Origin: Treponema sp.
Lineage (GTDB): Bacteria; Spirochaetota; Spirochaetia; Treponematales; Breznakiellaceae
DNA: 39,742 bases
Reading direction: 5' to 3'
Assembly (NCBI GenBank): GCA_031264395.1
Contig: JAISEB010000171.1
Location: 1-39,742, forward strand
Shown: positions 25,241-32,650 of the stretch, in pieces
Layout: the number at the start of each line of letters is the position of its first letter
Position numbering within the stretch: the stretch's first letter is position 1
The notes under the pieces: model-generated
Database searches by the model: none
Seen by the model: only the letters and a program-made list of their open reading frames with translations
Told to the model about the DNA's origin: nothing
Made by a program: the position numbers and the translations under genes

Positions 25241-26443
25241 ATGAAAATGAACAAATCCGGCGGGCCAAAAGGATCTGATCACGGTAAACACGATAAACAT
25301 AACGACGGAATGTCACAGAACGACGGTACGCGAAAAAAAAACAAAGCCGGGCGGGCCGGAGCCGGGCCGGTCAAATCGGGTTTTTTCAGGAAATTTGTTT
25401 TTCTTTTGATCTTCCTTACCGGAACGGTGATTTTTCTCTTCGCGGTACTCCTTGGGGGGCTTGTCTATTTTAACGGCGCGCCGTCCGCCGCTCCCCGTCC
25501 CCCCTCCGGCGATTCCCTCCGCATAGAAGACGGCAATGTCCTTTACCTTGAAGTGCGAAAAGGCGAAAGCGCCTGGTCGGTGGGGAAGCGCCTTGAGGAG
25601 GCGGGAATCATACGGAGCAGGTATTTTTGGCAGCTCATTTCCCGTTTCGAAAAGGAATTTATCAAAAGCGGCGTCTACCGCCTCGACATTCCGGCGGGGC
25701 AGCTTGAAATATACCGGATTCTGGTCGAAGGCGCCCAGATGCTCACCCGGGTCACCTTTCCGGAGGGGGCCACGCTGAAAAAATACGCCCGCATCCTTGA
25801 GGACGCCGGAATATGCGGCGAGGCCGAATTTCTTGCCGCCGCCTCGGACCCCGCCGTCAGGGCCGAATACCGCGTCTCCGGCGAAACCATGGAAGGGTAT
25901 CTGTACCCCGACACTTACTTTTTCCCCCTGAATTATCCGGCCCTTATGGCGGTACGGACCATGGCGGGCACCTTTTTTGACCGTCTTGAGGAAATTGACC
26001 CGGCCGCGCCGGAACTGTCCGCCGCCGAACTTGAGCGCCGGGTAATTATCGCCTCCATCGTGGAGCGGGAATACCGTGTCGGCGAGGAGGCGGCGCTCAT
26101 GGCGGGGGTGTTCTACAACAGGCTTGAAATAGGCATGGCGCTCCAGTCCTGCGCCACCGTGGAGTACGTGATCACCGAAATACAGGGGAAGCCCCACCCG
26201 GAAGTGCTGTACACCAGGGATACGGAGATACGGAATCCCTACAATACCTACCTGACGCCGGGGCTTCCCCCCGGCCCCATTTCGGCGCCGGGCAGGGTGG
26301 CCCTGGACGCGGCCTTTCACCCGGCCGAAAGCGATTATCTCTATTTCCGCCTGGTTGATCCCCAGGCCGGCCGGCATTATTTTGCCCGCACGCTGGACGG
26401 CCATATCCGCGCGGGGGTGCTTTATGTCAAGGGAAGGGGCTAG
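25241..26443 (+). CDS. mltG: Endolytic murein transglycosylase MltG
   Basis: Cleaves nascent glycan strands near the membrane and so sets peptidoglycan chain length. 400 residues: a charged Lys/His/Asp-rich cytoplasmic tail (1-48), one membrane helix (about 50-75), a LysM-like subdomain (YLEVRKGESAWSVGKRLEEAG, about 100-155), and the YceG catalytic domain. The catalytic glutamate is E275 in IIASIVERE; the supporting motifs GYLYPDTYFF, VFYNRL, YNTYLTPGLPPGPI and NPY are all present. It shares one base with the dnaG start (TAGTG). The tail is longer and more hydrophilic than in the E. coli enzyme. Confidence 0.94.
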   Translation: MKMNKSGGPKGSDHGKHDKHNDGMSQNDGTRKKNKAGRAGAGPVKSGFFRKFVFLLIFLTGTVIFLFAVLLGGLVYFNGAPSAAPRPPSGDSLRIEDGNVLYLEVRKGESAWSVGKRLEEAGIIRSRYFWQLISRFEKEFIKSGVYRLDIPAGQLEIYRILVEGAQMLTRVTFPEGATLKKYARILEDAGICGEAEFLAAASDPAVRAEYRVSGETMEGYLYPDTYFFPLNYPALMAVRTMAGTFFDRLEEIDPAAPELSAAELERRVIIASIVEREYRVGEEAALMAGVFYNRLEIGMALQSCATVEYVITEIQGKPHPEVLYTRDTEIRNPYNTYLTPGLPPGPISAPGRVALDAAFHPAESDYLYFRLVDPQAGRHYFARTLDGHIRAGVLYVKGRG

Positions 26444-28347
26444 TGGCTTTTATTTCCAGGGTGACCATACAGGAGGTAAACGACAGGCTCGACGCCCTGG
26501 CCGTGGTGGGCGACTATGTCCGCCTTGAAAAAAAAGGCGGCCGCTACTGGGGGCTCTGCCCCTTTCACAACGAAAAAACACCGTCTTTTACCGTGGACCC
26601 CGGCAGAAAAATGTACCACTGTTTTGGCTGCGGCCAGGGCGGGGGGATCATCACCTTCATCATGGAAATGGACAAACTCACCTTTCCCGAAGCGGTCGAA
26701 ACCCTGGCAAGGCGCTTCGGGATAGAGATTGTCTATGAACATGACGGGTACGAGGTTCCCGCCGGGGACGGCGGCAAAAAAAACGCGGAGGAGGCGGCAG
26801 AACTGTACCGCCGGGTAACGGTGAGCTTTCATCACATGCTCCTCGAAAGGCCCGAAGGAAAAAGGGCGCTGGACTATGTCGAGTCCCGTAAAATAAGCCG
26901 GGAAACCATGGACCGTTTCAGGCTTGGTTTTTCCCCCCCGGACCGTTACTGGCTCTTTCAGTTTCTTTCCAAAAAGGGGTATTCGGAGGAATTTTTGGCC
27001 GCGTCAGGACTTTTTTCCGAGCGTTACCCCCGGAGCAGCTTCTTTTCGGGGCGGCTCATGTTCCCAATAGTCGACAGGAACGGCAATACCGTCGCTTTTG
27101 GGGGCCGCGTCGTCCCTTCTCCCCCGGACGAACACTCGCCGTCCGGGGAAGGCGGCGCGCGGGAGGAACCAAAGTACATCAATTCACGGGAATCCCCCTG
27201 GTACAAAAAAAGGGAGACCCTTTTTGCCGTCGACCTCGCGATCCCTGAAATACGGAAAACAAAGGAGGCGTATCTCTGTGAAGGCTACATGGATGTTATC
27301 GCCCTTCACGAAGCGGGAATACGCAACGCCGTGGCCCCTCTGGGAACCGCGTTTACCGACGAACAGGCAAAACTCCTCCGCCGCTGGGCCGAAAGGCTCA
27401 ATCTGGTCTTCGACTCGGACGACGCGGGCCGGGCCGCCGCGGTAAAGGCCGTTCTGACGGCCAGGCGGAACGGCCTTCCCTGTTTTGTAGTTGCCCCCGG
27501 GGGCCGGGACGCGGGCCCGGCGGCTCCGAATGACACGGCGGGCCCAAAAGACCCGGCGGCTCCTAAAGACCCGGCGGATATTTTGCAACTTTTTGGGCCG
27601 CAGACATTGCAAAAAAGCATGAAATGTTTTATAAATGACCTTGAGTATCTTTTGGCGCGGGGCAGGAGTATCTTCGACGTGTCGAACCCGGAAGGCAAAG
27701 CCAGAGCCGTGGCTTTTCTTTTTCCCTATCTGGAGGCGCTGGATTCCGACGTGTCGCGGGACGACTGTTTTACCGCGGCGGCGGAGGCCTTTGGGGCCGA
27801 AAAGGCCGCGGTACAGAGGGATTACGAAAGGAGGCGTCTTGATACACCCCGGCGCGGGCAGGACGCCTCTCCGCGGGGAGAAGGGGGGGCTCAAAGCGAA
27901 AAGCCTGTCGTTATGAACGACGAGCTTTTTTTGCTTGCCGTTGTGGCTTTTAATTTTCACCGGTATCCGGAATTCCGCGCGGCCCTTTCCATCAAGGAAA
28001 TAGAAGATCCCGCCGCCAAGGAACTTTTTGTCGCCATGGAGGAGTGTTTTGTCAACGAGGAATCAGGCATTGATACGCTCCTTGCGCGAATATCTTCCGC
28101 CGTCCTTCGCAATTTCATTGCCGGAAAGGGCGTGTCGGGGGAATTTACCCTTAACCCCGAAAGACTCATATCCGACGGAATACGCCGCGTAAAGGCACGG
28201 CGGCTTCACCGCAGGCTGACCGAAATTGTCGCCGGAATAAGGAGGATGCGGCATGAGGAACGTGAAAGTCCCGGAAACAGGCTGGATGATCTGTTGGCCG
28301 AAAAAATGCAGATAGACAATGAATTACGGCAGTTGGAAGGAAAATAA
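26443..28347 (+). CDS. dnaG: DNA primase DnaG
   Basis: Synthesises RNA primers at the replication fork. 634 residues from a GTG overlapping the mltG stop, with AGGGG upstream. Zinc domain: C39, H42, C60 and C63. TOPRIM/polymerase core: CEGYMD (E280) and FDSDDAG (D324, D326). The C-terminal DnaB-interacting region (about 490-634) is helical. Oddities are three in-frame low-complexity inserts: residues about 224-242 between the GGRV and PKYINS motifs, about 355-375 in the TOPRIM region where two extra PKDPA units stand before the usual DPADIL, and about 470-487 in the linker to the C-terminal domain. The first and third share the peptide pattern SPxGEGGAxxE. All catalytic residues are kept, and the protein should be functional. 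Confidence 0.95.
   Translation: MAFISRVTIQEVNDRLDALAVVGDYVRLEKKGGRYWGLCPFHNEKTPSFTVDPGRKMYHCFGCGQGGGIITFIMEMDKLTFPEAVETLARRFGIEIVYEHDGYEVPAGDGGKKNAEEAAELYRRVTVSFHHMLLERPEGKRALDYVESRKISRETMDRFRLGFSPPDRYWLFQFLSKKGYSEEFLAASGLFSERYPRSSFFSGRLMFPIVDRNGNTVAFGGRVVPSPPDEHSPSGEGGAREEPKYINSRESPWYKKRETLFAVDLAIPEIRKTKEAYLCEGYMDVIALHEAGIRNAVAPLGTAFTDEQAKLLRRWAERLNLVFDSDDAGRAAAVKAVLTARRNGLPCFVVAPGGRDAGPAAPNDTAGPKDPAAPKDPADILQLFGPQTLQKSMKCFINDLEYLLARGRSIFDVSNPEGKARAVAFLFPYLEALDSDVSRDDCFTAAAEAFGAEKAAVQRDYERRRLDTPRRGQDASPRGEGGAQSEKPVVMNDELFLLAVVAFNFHRYPEFRAALSIKEIEDPAAKELFVAMEECFVNEESGIDTLLARISSAVLRNFIAGKGVSGEFTLNPERLISDGIRRVKARRLHRRLTEIVAGIRRMRHEERESPGNRLDDLLAEKMQIDNELRQLEGK
27122..27160. repeat. Palindromic in-frame insert 1 in dnaG
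   Basis: CCCCGGACG (27122-27130) and CGTCCGGGG (27140-27148) are perfect 9-bp arms; the surrounding codons give the insert peptide ending SPSGEGGAREE. Related in codon frame to the insert at 27868. Confidence 0.55.
27868..27900. repeat. Palindromic in-frame insert 2 in dnaG
   Basis: Encodes SPRGEGGAQSE with a short TCTCC...GGGAGA hairpin. Shares 7 of 8 residues of the SPxGEGGA core with insert 1, in the same frame. Confidence 0.5.
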
Positions 28348-28350
28348 CGA

Positions 28351-30105
28351 ATGACGGATTTACGAACATCCGGCGTGGCGCTTGATCCCGCCGTAATAAA
28401 GCTGATTGAATACGCGAAGGAAAAGAAAACCCTCTCGTACGAGGAACTTTCAGACTACCTTCCCGAACACATCGCCAATTCGGACAAAATCGAGGAAGTT
28501 CTGGCGCTGCTGGAGGCGAACAACGTCCAGCTTACCGAGGAAGAAGGGGCGGGCGACGAGGAAGGAGAAGGCGGAAACAGAAAGAACCCGGAGAACGGGA
28601 AAAAGCGGCTCGTATACAGCGAAAAAGAATCGTCGGTAGACGATCCCATACGGCTTTACCTCAGGGAAATAGGCCGGGAAAGCCTTCTTACGGCGGAACA
28701 GGAAATAGAGCTTTCCAGGCAGATGGAAGAAGGCGAAAACATCATCAAGGGTGTAATAAAAAAATCGGGAATGATAATCCCCGAATTTTATCACATTGCC
28801 CAGAAGGCCTTTTCCAAGCGGGATTTGCGGGAACTTAACCTGTCCAAAAAAGAGATCACCGAACACATGACGGAGCGGCGGCGGCTCAACCAGTTTTACA
28901 AGGAAACCCTCCGCGTAATCCTCGGGGATCTCAAAAACTACATCGAGATAAAACGCCGCCTTATAAGCCGGGGCGGCGATTTCCTTGAAGACGGGGAATT
29001 GTGCGAAATACGCGGCCGCGTCATGGAAGTAATACTGGGCGCCGAAATACATCCCGATGAAATCGCCGGTTTTTCCGACAAATTCATTCAGGCTTCCAAA
29101 AAAATAAAGCGTTACAAAAAGGAACAGGAACGGATAGAAAAACATCTGCGGGTAGGTTCCCTCAAGGAACTGCGCATTCTGGGCCGCGGGCTTACCATCA
29201 AAGAGGAGCGGGAGCGGCTGGAAGAAGAACTTGGGCTTGGTTCCGACGAAATAAAAGAGAAGATACGCCTCATACAGGTAACGGAAAAGAAGCTCAGGCA
29301 GATGGAGGCTGAATTCGAGGAATCAATCGAAAGCATCAACCAGATGGCCAGGGAAATAAACCACGGGCAGGTGATGATGCGCAACGCCAAGGACAGGCTC
29401 ATCAAGGCGAATCTGCGCCTCGTGGTTTCCATCGCCAAGAAATATACCAACCGGGGGCTTCACTTCTTCGATCTGGTGCAGGAAGGCAACATAGGGCTCA
29501 TCAAGGCCGTGGAAAAATTTGAATATCAGAAGGGTTTCAAATTTTCCACCTATGCCACCTGGTGGATCAGGCAGGCCATTACCCGTTCCATTTCCGATCA
29601 GGCCAGAACCATACGGGTGCCCGTGCACATGATAGAGCAGATCAACAAGGTGGTGCGGGAATCAAGGCAGCTCATGCAGTCCCTGGGAAGGGAACCTTCC
29701 GACGAGGAAATAGCCGAAAGGCTCGGCTGGACCGCCCAGCGGGTAAAGTCGGTTAAAAACGTGGCCCGCGAACCCATATCCCTTGAAACGCCCATAGGGG
29801 AAGAGGAAGATTCTCTTTTGGGCGATTTCATCGAGGACAAGGACGTGGAAAACCCGGCGAACCAGACTGCCTTTACCCTGCTTCAGGAGCAGCTTACGGG
29901 CGTGCTTGCCACGCTGCCCACGCGGGAGCAGGAAGTGCTCAAGATGCGCTTCGGGCTGGACGACGGTTATTCTCTTACGCTGGAAGAAGTCGGGCTTTGT
30001 TTCAACGTTACCCGCGAAAGAATACGGCAGATAGAGGCCAAGGCGCTTCGCCGCCTGCGGCATCCCAAGCGGAGCCGCCGCCTGAAAGATTATCTGGATC
30101 ATTAA
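28351..30105 (+). CDS. rpoD: Primary sigma factor RpoD (sigma-70)
   Basis: Housekeeping sigma subunit of RNA polymerase, 584 residues. Region 1.1 (about 1-80), region 1.2 with DDPIRLYLREIG (near 97), a charged non-conserved region (about 130-330), region 2 with LRLVVSIAKKYTNRGLHFFD and FSTYATWWIRQAITRSI for -10 binding, region 3, and region 4 with the helix-turn-helix EEVGLCFNVTRERIRQIEAKAL (near 550-572) for -35 binding. Spaced three bases after dnaG, with AAGGAAA as ribosome site, the classic primase-sigma arrangement. The strong match to the E. coli -35/-10 contact segments supports the TTGACA/TATAAT-like promoters proposed in this window. Confidence 0.96.
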   Translation: MTDLRTSGVALDPAVIKLIEYAKEKKTLSYEELSDYLPEHIANSDKIEEVLALLEANNVQLTEEEGAGDEEGEGGNRKNPENGKKRLVYSEKESSVDDPIRLYLREIGRESLLTAEQEIELSRQMEEGENIIKGVIKKSGMIIPEFYHIAQKAFSKRDLRELNLSKKEITEHMTERRRLNQFYKETLRVILGDLKNYIEIKRRLISRGGDFLEDGELCEIRGRVMEVILGAEIHPDEIAGFSDKFIQASKKIKRYKKEQERIEKHLRVGSLKELRILGRGLTIKEERERLEEELGLGSDEIKEKIRLIQVTEKKLRQMEAEFEESIESINQMAREINHGQVMMRNAKDRLIKANLRLVVSIAKKYTNRGLHFFDLVQEGNIGLIKAVEKFEYQKGFKFSTYATWWIRQAITRSISDQARTIRVPVHMIEQINKVVRESRQLMQSLGREPSDEEIAERLGWTAQRVKSVKNVAREPISLETPIGEEEDSLLGDFIEDKDVENPANQTAFTLLQEQLTGVLATLPTREQEVLKMRFGLDDGYSLTLEEVGLCFNVTRERIRQIEAKALRRLRHPKRSRRLKDYLDH

Positions 30106-30109
30106 AAGC

Positions 30110-30126
30110 ACGGGCCCCGGGCCCGT
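30110..30126. promoter_or_regulatory. GC palindrome between rpoD and the zinc-ribbon gene
   Basis: ACGGGCCC and GGGCCCGT form perfect 8-base arms around one C. There is no T-run, so it is probably not a terminator; it lies two bases before the ribosome site of the next gene (CAGGAG) and could be an RNA-processing or translation-control hairpin. Confidence 0.45.
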
Positions 30127-30138
30127 ACAGGAGTACAC

Positions 30139-30981
30139 ATGGCAATGGATGAGGTTTTCGCCAAACTGCGCACGCTGCAGGATATTTTATCCGGAAAATT
30201 CAAGCTGGAACAGGAAATAGAAGAGATCCCAAAGGATCTTCTTACCCAGGAAGAACTCCTTACAAGGCTGAAAAAAACGTTTATCGAAAAAAACCAGGAA
30301 TACGAGCGCGCCAGGGTCGCGGAAAGTGAATTCAGGAACCTCCTTGTGGAAGCCGAAAGCGCCCGCGAGAAGGCCGAAAAAAACATGGACGTCATAAGCA
30401 CCCAGCGGGAATACGAGGCGCTGGACAAGGAAATACGCGACGCTTCGGAAAAAGAACAGCAGTACCGCAAGGAACTCCAGCGCGAAGAGCGCGTCATCTC
30501 GGAGCTTGACGAGCAGATAAAGCAGAATACGGCCCTCATTGAACAGCAGGAGGCGGAACTGGAGCAGCGCCGCAGGGGAATAGAAGCCCTCATAGCCGAA
30601 AAAAAGCAGAAAACCGAAGAACTTGGGGAGGAAGAAAAAAACCTGACCCCGGATCTCGATCCCGAAGTGCTCTTTAAATTCGAGCGGATCATCAAGAACA
30701 AGGGCGGAAAGGGAATCGTCGCCATCAGAAGCGGCGTCTGCATGGGCTGTCACATGATACTTCCCGTCCAGTTCGCCAACGATGTCCGCACGGGCGAGGA
30801 AATAGTCTTCTGCCCCTATTGTTCCCGTATCCTGTTTTATGAGGAATCGGAAGAGGGCGAGGAAGATTTCTTTAACGCCGAGGATGCCGGAAGCCTTTCC
30901 GATCTTGACGACATGGAAGACGAAGAATACGATGATGACGAAGAAGAAGAGGAAAAAGCCGACGCCGATTACGAGGAATAG
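30139..30981 (+). CDS. Coiled-coil protein with C4 zinc ribbon (zf-RING_7 type)
   Basis: 280 residues. A long coiled coil (about 15-180, rich in Glu/Lys/Arg) precedes a C4 zinc ribbon with C201, C204, C225 and C228 (GVCMGCHM ... FCPYCSRI), the layout of the zf-RING_7 (formerly DUF164) family, members of which bind nucleic acid or chaperone partners. The last 40 residues form a very acidic tail (DDDEEEEEKAD). Conserved position after rpoD in treponemes, as I recall, suggests a link with transcription or translation, but no function is established. Ribosome site CAGGAG; ends 16 bases before the interspersed repeat. Confidence 0.85.
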   Translation: MAMDEVFAKLRTLQDILSGKFKLEQEIEEIPKDLLTQEELLTRLKKTFIEKNQEYERARVAESEFRNLLVEAESAREKAEKNMDVISTQREYEALDKEIRDASEKEQQYRKELQREERVISELDEQIKQNTALIEQQEAELEQRRRGIEALIAEKKQKTEELGEEEKNLTPDLDPEVLFKFERIIKNKGGKGIVAIRSGVCMGCHMILPVQFANDVRTGEEIVFCPYCSRILFYEESEEGEEDFFNAEDAGSLSDLDDMEDEEYDDDEEEEEKADADYEE

Positions 30982-30997
30982 GGAGGCGAAAAACAGA

Positions 30998-31039
30998 GTT
31001 GTTCAATAACCTTGGTAATTGAACAATTTCCACTGTAAT
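30998..31039. repeat. 42-bp interspersed hairpin repeat, copy 2
   Basis: Gap-free partner of 7647-7688 (33/42 identical). The arms GTTGTTCAATAACC and GGTAATTGAACAAT pair at 12 of 14 positions. Its last bases are the probable -10 of rnpB. Confidence 0.7.
31012..31039 (+). promoter_or_regulatory. Probable rnpB promoter within the repeat
   Basis: TTGGTA (31012-31017), 16 bases, TGTAAT (31034-31039). Transcription would begin at 31045-31046, exactly where the P1 helix of RNase P RNA begins. Confidence 0.5.
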
Positions 31040-31045
31040 AATTGG

Positions 31046-31612
31046 GCGATGAACCTGACCGCCGCGCTATGTAAACAACGCTGTTTATGTATCGAGGAAA
31101 GTCCGGGCTCCGCAGGGTATGATGCCGGGTAACGCCCGGGCGGGAAGCCGGTGGCGGGGGAGCGATCCCCCGGCGCCCGGTTTGCCGACAGAAAGCGCAA
31201 CAGAAAGTATACCGCCGAAAGGACGCCGTTCCGGCGTCCCCGGGGGACTTCAGGTCTTCCGGAAAGGCGTAAAGAGACGGGCCCGAAAGGGCCGGGTTTT
31301 TTACGCCCGGTAAGGGTGAAACGGCGGGGCAAGAGCCCGCCTCGGCCGCGGTAACGCGGCCGGAACGGCAAGCCTCATCAGGAGCAAAGTCAAGCGGCGT
31401 GCGAAGGGGAAACCCGTTCGCGGGTAAAGGGCGGGGCCTTAAGGTCCCGGTTCTTCACCACGGAACTGCCCGTTCCGGTTAAACGCGGGTAGACTGCTGT
31501 TGACGCCGCCGGTGACGGCGGCGCGAGACAGATGGCGGTTTTTCCCTGTTCTCCAGGAAACAGCCGTTTTCGGGAAGCGGGGAACTACAGAACCCGGCTT
31601 ACGGTTCATCGC
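31046..31612 (+). ncRNA. rnpB: RNase P RNA, bacterial type A, enlarged
   Basis: Catalytic RNA that trims the 5' ends of tRNA precursors. The ends pair perfectly as P1: GCGATGAACC (31046-31055) with GGTTCATCGC (31603-31612). Conserved cores in order: GAGGAAAGTCCGGGCTC (31094-31110), ACAGAAAGTATACCGCC, GGTAAGGGTGAAA (from 31309), GGAGCAAAGTCAA, GGGTAGACTGCT, and ACAGAACCCGGCTTAC just before the 3' end. At about 567 nt it is much longer than the usual 350-420. The extra length is in three places: about 92 nt in the P12 position (31217-31308), about 90 nt in the P16-P17 position (31394-31486), and about 50 nt before the final conserved block. All core elements are intact, so it should be functional. 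Confidence 0.96.
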
Positions 31613-31619
31613 TTTTTTT
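31603..31619 (+). terminator. 3' end of rnpB with T7 run
   Basis: The 3' strand of P1 is followed directly by seven T residues (31613-31619), so P1 closure plus the T-run would end transcription. Confidence 0.5.
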
Positions 31620-31655
31620 ATTTTCATGTGAACGCGCCGGCGTTGTTAAACACAA

Positions 31656-31685
31656 TTGACTTTATGTAATAAAACGTGCTATATA
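31656..31685 (+). promoter_or_regulatory. Promoter of the TPR-mre region
   Basis: TTGACT (31656-31661), 18 bases, TATATA (31680-31685), in an AT-rich gap. The expected transcription start (31691-31693) coincides with the ATG at 31693. Confidence 0.5.
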
Positions 31686-31692
31686 TATATGG

Positions 31693-32631
31693 ATGTTTGA
31701 CAGTAAAAAAAGATCCGGTTATGGAACTCGCGTTCATCGTAAAAAAAATTTTTATGCCGCCGCTATAATCATCCTGTTTTCAGCCGCCGTTCTTGTTCTC
31801 TCCGCGTTTTTTTTCGACGTAAAAAACAGGCGGGGAAACGACAGAAAGGAACTGCTTTCCCTCTGGGAAGACGGGCGTTACCGGGAAGCCTATGAATTGA
31901 GCGGGGCGGAACTTCAAAGAAAGCCGCTGGATTTTTTTCTGCTGACCCTGCGCGGTTTTTCGGCCTACCAAATCGGCATTTCCCAGATTAACGCCTTTGA
32001 CACGCTCTCTTACATCGACGATTGCGTTCTTGCCCTGCGAAAGGCCCTTCTTCTCGATAATGCCGCGGGCAGGGAACGTATCTATTATATTTTGGGAAAG
32101 GCGTATTATATTAAGGGGCAGGGATACGCGGATCTCGCGGTAAAATACCTTGAAATGGCCAGAAATTCGGGCTATGAGGCGGGGGACATACCCAAGTACC
32201 TCGGGCTCGCCTATGTGGCGGTGAGGGATTACCGGGCCAGCGTGGCGGTTTTTACCCTTGCCCTGGAAGCCGGTTCGGTTTCCGATGAACTGCTTCTTTC
32301 CATAGCCAAATCCTACATGGCAATGGAAGAACCCGATGCCGCAAGGGCCTATTTGATGCGCTGCGTTGAAACTTCGCGGGATTCGGTCGCCCGTGTTACG
32401 GCGCGCCTTCACCTGGGTGAAATTCTGGGAGAAGAAGGGGACAGCGAAGGGGCCGAAGCCCAATACGCCGCCGTGCTGGAAGAAGCGGGTGAAAACGCCG
32501 AGGCGCATTTCCGGCTTGGGGAGCTGTACCAGGCCAGGGGAGACACCACAAGGGCGCGGTGGGAATGGCGGCGGGCGTTATGGGCCAATCCCGTCCACGA
32601 GGGAGCCCGCAGGCGGCTTAACATTTTGTAA
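31693..32631 (+). CDS. Membrane-anchored TPR protein
   Basis: 312 residues. A basic N-terminus is followed by one membrane helix (FYAAAIIILFSAAVLVLSAFFF, about 20-42), then an extracytoplasmic helical-repeat region with TPR-like units, for example LWEDGRYREAYELSGAELQ, YYIKGQGYADLAVKYLEMA, VRDYRASVAVFTLALEAG and ARWEWRRALWANPVHEGA. No enzymatic motif. It stands directly before mreB, so a role in positioning wall-synthesis proteins is a fair guess, not shown. No ribosome site precedes the ATG, and the promoter is so close that the message may be leaderless. Confidence 0.85.
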   Translation: MFDSKKRSGYGTRVHRKKNFYAAAIIILFSAAVLVLSAFFFDVKNRRGNDRKELLSLWEDGRYREAYELSGAELQRKPLDFFLLTLRGFSAYQIGISQINAFDTLSYIDDCVLALRKALLLDNAAGRERIYYILGKAYYIKGQGYADLAVKYLEMARNSGYEAGDIPKYLGLAYVAVRDYRASVAVFTLALEAGSVSDELLLSIAKSYMAMEEPDAARAYLMRCVETSRDSVARVTARLHLGEILGEEGDSEGAEAQYAAVLEEAGENAEAHFRLGELYQARGDTTRARWEWRRALWANPVHEGARRRLNIL

Positions 32632-32650
32632 TCAGGACACGGGAGGGAAT

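Noticed and set aside
25313..26404. 363-residue open frame antisense to mltG
   Set aside because: Same reasoning: the sense frame is an unmistakable MltG.
31003..31371. 122-residue frame on the minus strand (and shorter plus-strand frames) within 31003-31627
   Set aside because: The DNA is the RNase P RNA gene; the peptides are Arg/Pro/Gly-rich with no family features.
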